A stretch of DNA of 41,670 nucleotides from an uncultured Bacteroidota bacterium (lineage in GTDB: Bacteria; Bacteroidota; Bacteroidia; Flavobacteriales; UA16). The translations under genes were made by a program, and so were the position numbers. The stretch is from contig CACAUH010000001.1 in NCBI GenBank assembly GCA_902535565.1, forward strand, positions 1 to 41,670, in the 5' to 3' direction. Under the pieces are notes generated by a model, which worked only from the letters and a program-made list of their open reading frames with translations, was not told where the DNA came from and did not search any database. Of the stretch, positions 40,805 to 41,670 are shown piece after piece (the first letter of the stretch is position 1; every line of letters starts with the position of its first letter).

Positions 40805-41670
40805 TGGCGGTGTTCATTCCTTCGGCACCCACCGTTCGGTCCGATTCAACCAGGCGCTGAAGCCGATGCTCGCCGAAGTCCTCTCCGGCTTCGTTTTCCT
40901 GTTCGACAAGCCCGTCAGTAAAGCAGACGAGCGTAGACCCTGGAAGGGCATCCAAGGTGCCCACACCGACGACAGGCAAAAGGTCGAGCATGCCCAGACC
41001 CGGGCACCCTGCACCGAGGAACATACCAGGGCCCTTTTCCGGAACGAAGAGCGGTGGATTGTGACCGCAATTCACGTAGTCTATTTTGCCCTTGACCGGG
41101 TCGTGCAATGCGAAAAAGAAGGTGATAAATCGCTCACCACGCGCACTGCTGAAGACGCGCTGATTCAGCGACCGAACCAGCGCTTGGAGGTCCACCTCTC
41201 CCCGCTCGAGATGGGCGTGCAGATGCGCTTGAAAATTGGACATGAGAAAGGCGGCAGGCATTCCTTTTCCGCTCACATCTGCAATGGCGATGGCCATGCG
41301 TCCGTCCCCGAGTCGAACAGCGTCATAGTAATCCCCACCCACGTGATGGTGAGGCCGATAGCGCGCTGAAAAGCTGCGTCGGTCATCGTTGGGCAGCACC
41401 CTGGGCAACAACATTGACTGCATCTCGCCAGCAAGCTCCAATTCCCGCTCCAATCCAGCTGTTCGAATGCGCTCCATCGTGAGCAATCGGTTTCTCAGCG
41501 CCACAACAAGCACATTGGTCAGGGTTGTGATGAACCGAACGTGCCTTATGGAAGGGCTCATGCCACGGCCCTCTTCCCGATCGCCCATGACCACATAAGC
41601 GATGACGTCTTCTTCGTGCTCCACGGGAATGGCCAAATCGAACTCGACTTCGGTGTCCCCGGCGACAATG
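40725..41670 (-). CDS. SpoIIE/RsbU-type PP2C phosphatase, N-terminus outside window
   Basis: The frame stays open to the right edge (314 residues visible); TTG 41636 is not a real start. The visible N-terminal 65 residues (EFDLAIPVEHEEDVIAYVVMGD) look like the end of a GAF- or PAS-like sensor domain. A coiled-coil linker (RTAGLERELELAGEMQSMLLP) leads into a complete PP2C/SpoIIE domain with metal ligands in GGDYYDA, IADVSGKGMPAAFLM, CGHNPPL, FTDGLVE and DDTALL. Such enzymes dephosphorylate an anti-sigma antagonist in partner-switching or act in adaptation to stress; the STAS partner is not adjacent. Its last 80 nt run antisense to the Wzy-like gene, and both C-termini look genuine. Confidence 0.9.
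   Translation of the reverse strand, partial: IVAGDTEVEFDLAIPVEHEEDVIAYVVMGDREEGRGMSPSIRHVRFITTLTNVLVVALRNRLLTMERIRTAGLERELELAGEMQSMLLPRVLPNDDRRSFSARYRPHHHVGGDYYDAVRLGDGRMAIAIADVSGKGMPAAFLMSNFQAHLHAHLERGEVDLQALVRSLNQRVFSSARGERFITFFFALHDPVKGKIDYVNCGHNPPLFVPEKGPGMFLGAGCPGLGMLDLLPVVGVGTLDALPGSTLVCFTDGLVEQENEAGEDFGEHRLQRLVESDRTVGAEGMNTAIIVEWERHRGTASPADDTALLTTRFS

Overview
The window looks like a chromosomal segment of a member of Bacteroidota, most likely order Flavobacteriales (Cryomorphaceae/Schleiferiaceae-like, probably aquatic), with fairly high GC for that group. Evidence: type IX secretion (T9SS) signatures, namely a GldJ-like sequence, a type A-like C-terminal sorting domain, and a large surface protein with repeated Cys-Thr-Asp-Pro...Asn-Tyr-Asp...Asp-Asp-Gly-Ser-Cys linkers and a DLNGDG tail. 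A DUF4249 lipoprotein, a TamB-like protein, and promoter -7 boxes of the Bacteroidota form TAnnTTTG point the same way. I see no tRNA, rRNA, CRISPR array, phage or insertion sequence.

Layout. 1-3.8 kb: an SGNH-SGNH-MBOAT operon for O-acylation of an exported glycan; its first gene is cut by the left edge. 3.8-9.7 kb: a small lipoprotein candidate, a small membrane protein, a CarboxypepD_reg-like exported protein, the MeaB GTPase, a degenerate LytS-type pseudokinase, hisS and a seven-repeat WD40 protein. 9.7-14.6 kb: ung, an SF2 helicase, an orphan LytS-type histidine kinase, a START/AHSA1-type protein and tsaD. 14.7-20.4 kb: a 1403-residue TamB-like protein, a T9SS cargo protein and a STAS-like protein. 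20.5-23.2 kb: a DUF4249 lipoprotein, a LuxC-like acyl-CoA reductase and a divergent 2x[4Fe-4S] ferredoxin. 23.4-27.3 kb: a secreted-protein start abutting, out of frame, the C-terminal part of gldJ, then murF and tyrS. 27.3-31.8 kb: a PiT-like transporter, a LuxE-like acyl-activating enzyme, a lipoprotein and a Na/Pi-cotransporter/PhoU protein. 31.9-36.2 kb: a modular 1456-residue surface protein. 36.3-41.7 kb: rnhB, a GT4 glycosyltransferase, a Wzz-like and a Wzy/WaaL-like protein (surface polysaccharide assembly), and a SpoIIE/RsbU phosphatase cut by the right edge.

How the genes fit together. Most genes are housekeeping or envelope genes packed very tightly. Two organisational features recur. 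First, about ten genes on both strands carry a box close to TAnnTT(T/C)G only 4-7 nt before the start codon, which places the predicted transcription start on or next to the start codon (leaderless or near-leaderless mRNA). Second, all eight convergent gene pairs lie between an 80-nt overlap and a 17-nt gap; four of them interlock by 10-11 nt through opposed TGA stop codons.

Most worth a second look: the leaderless-promoter pattern, the gldJ junction (natural deletion or assembly chimera), and the pair of LytS-like paralogues, one of which has lost its ATP-binding motifs. No clearly new multi-gene system is evident beyond these.
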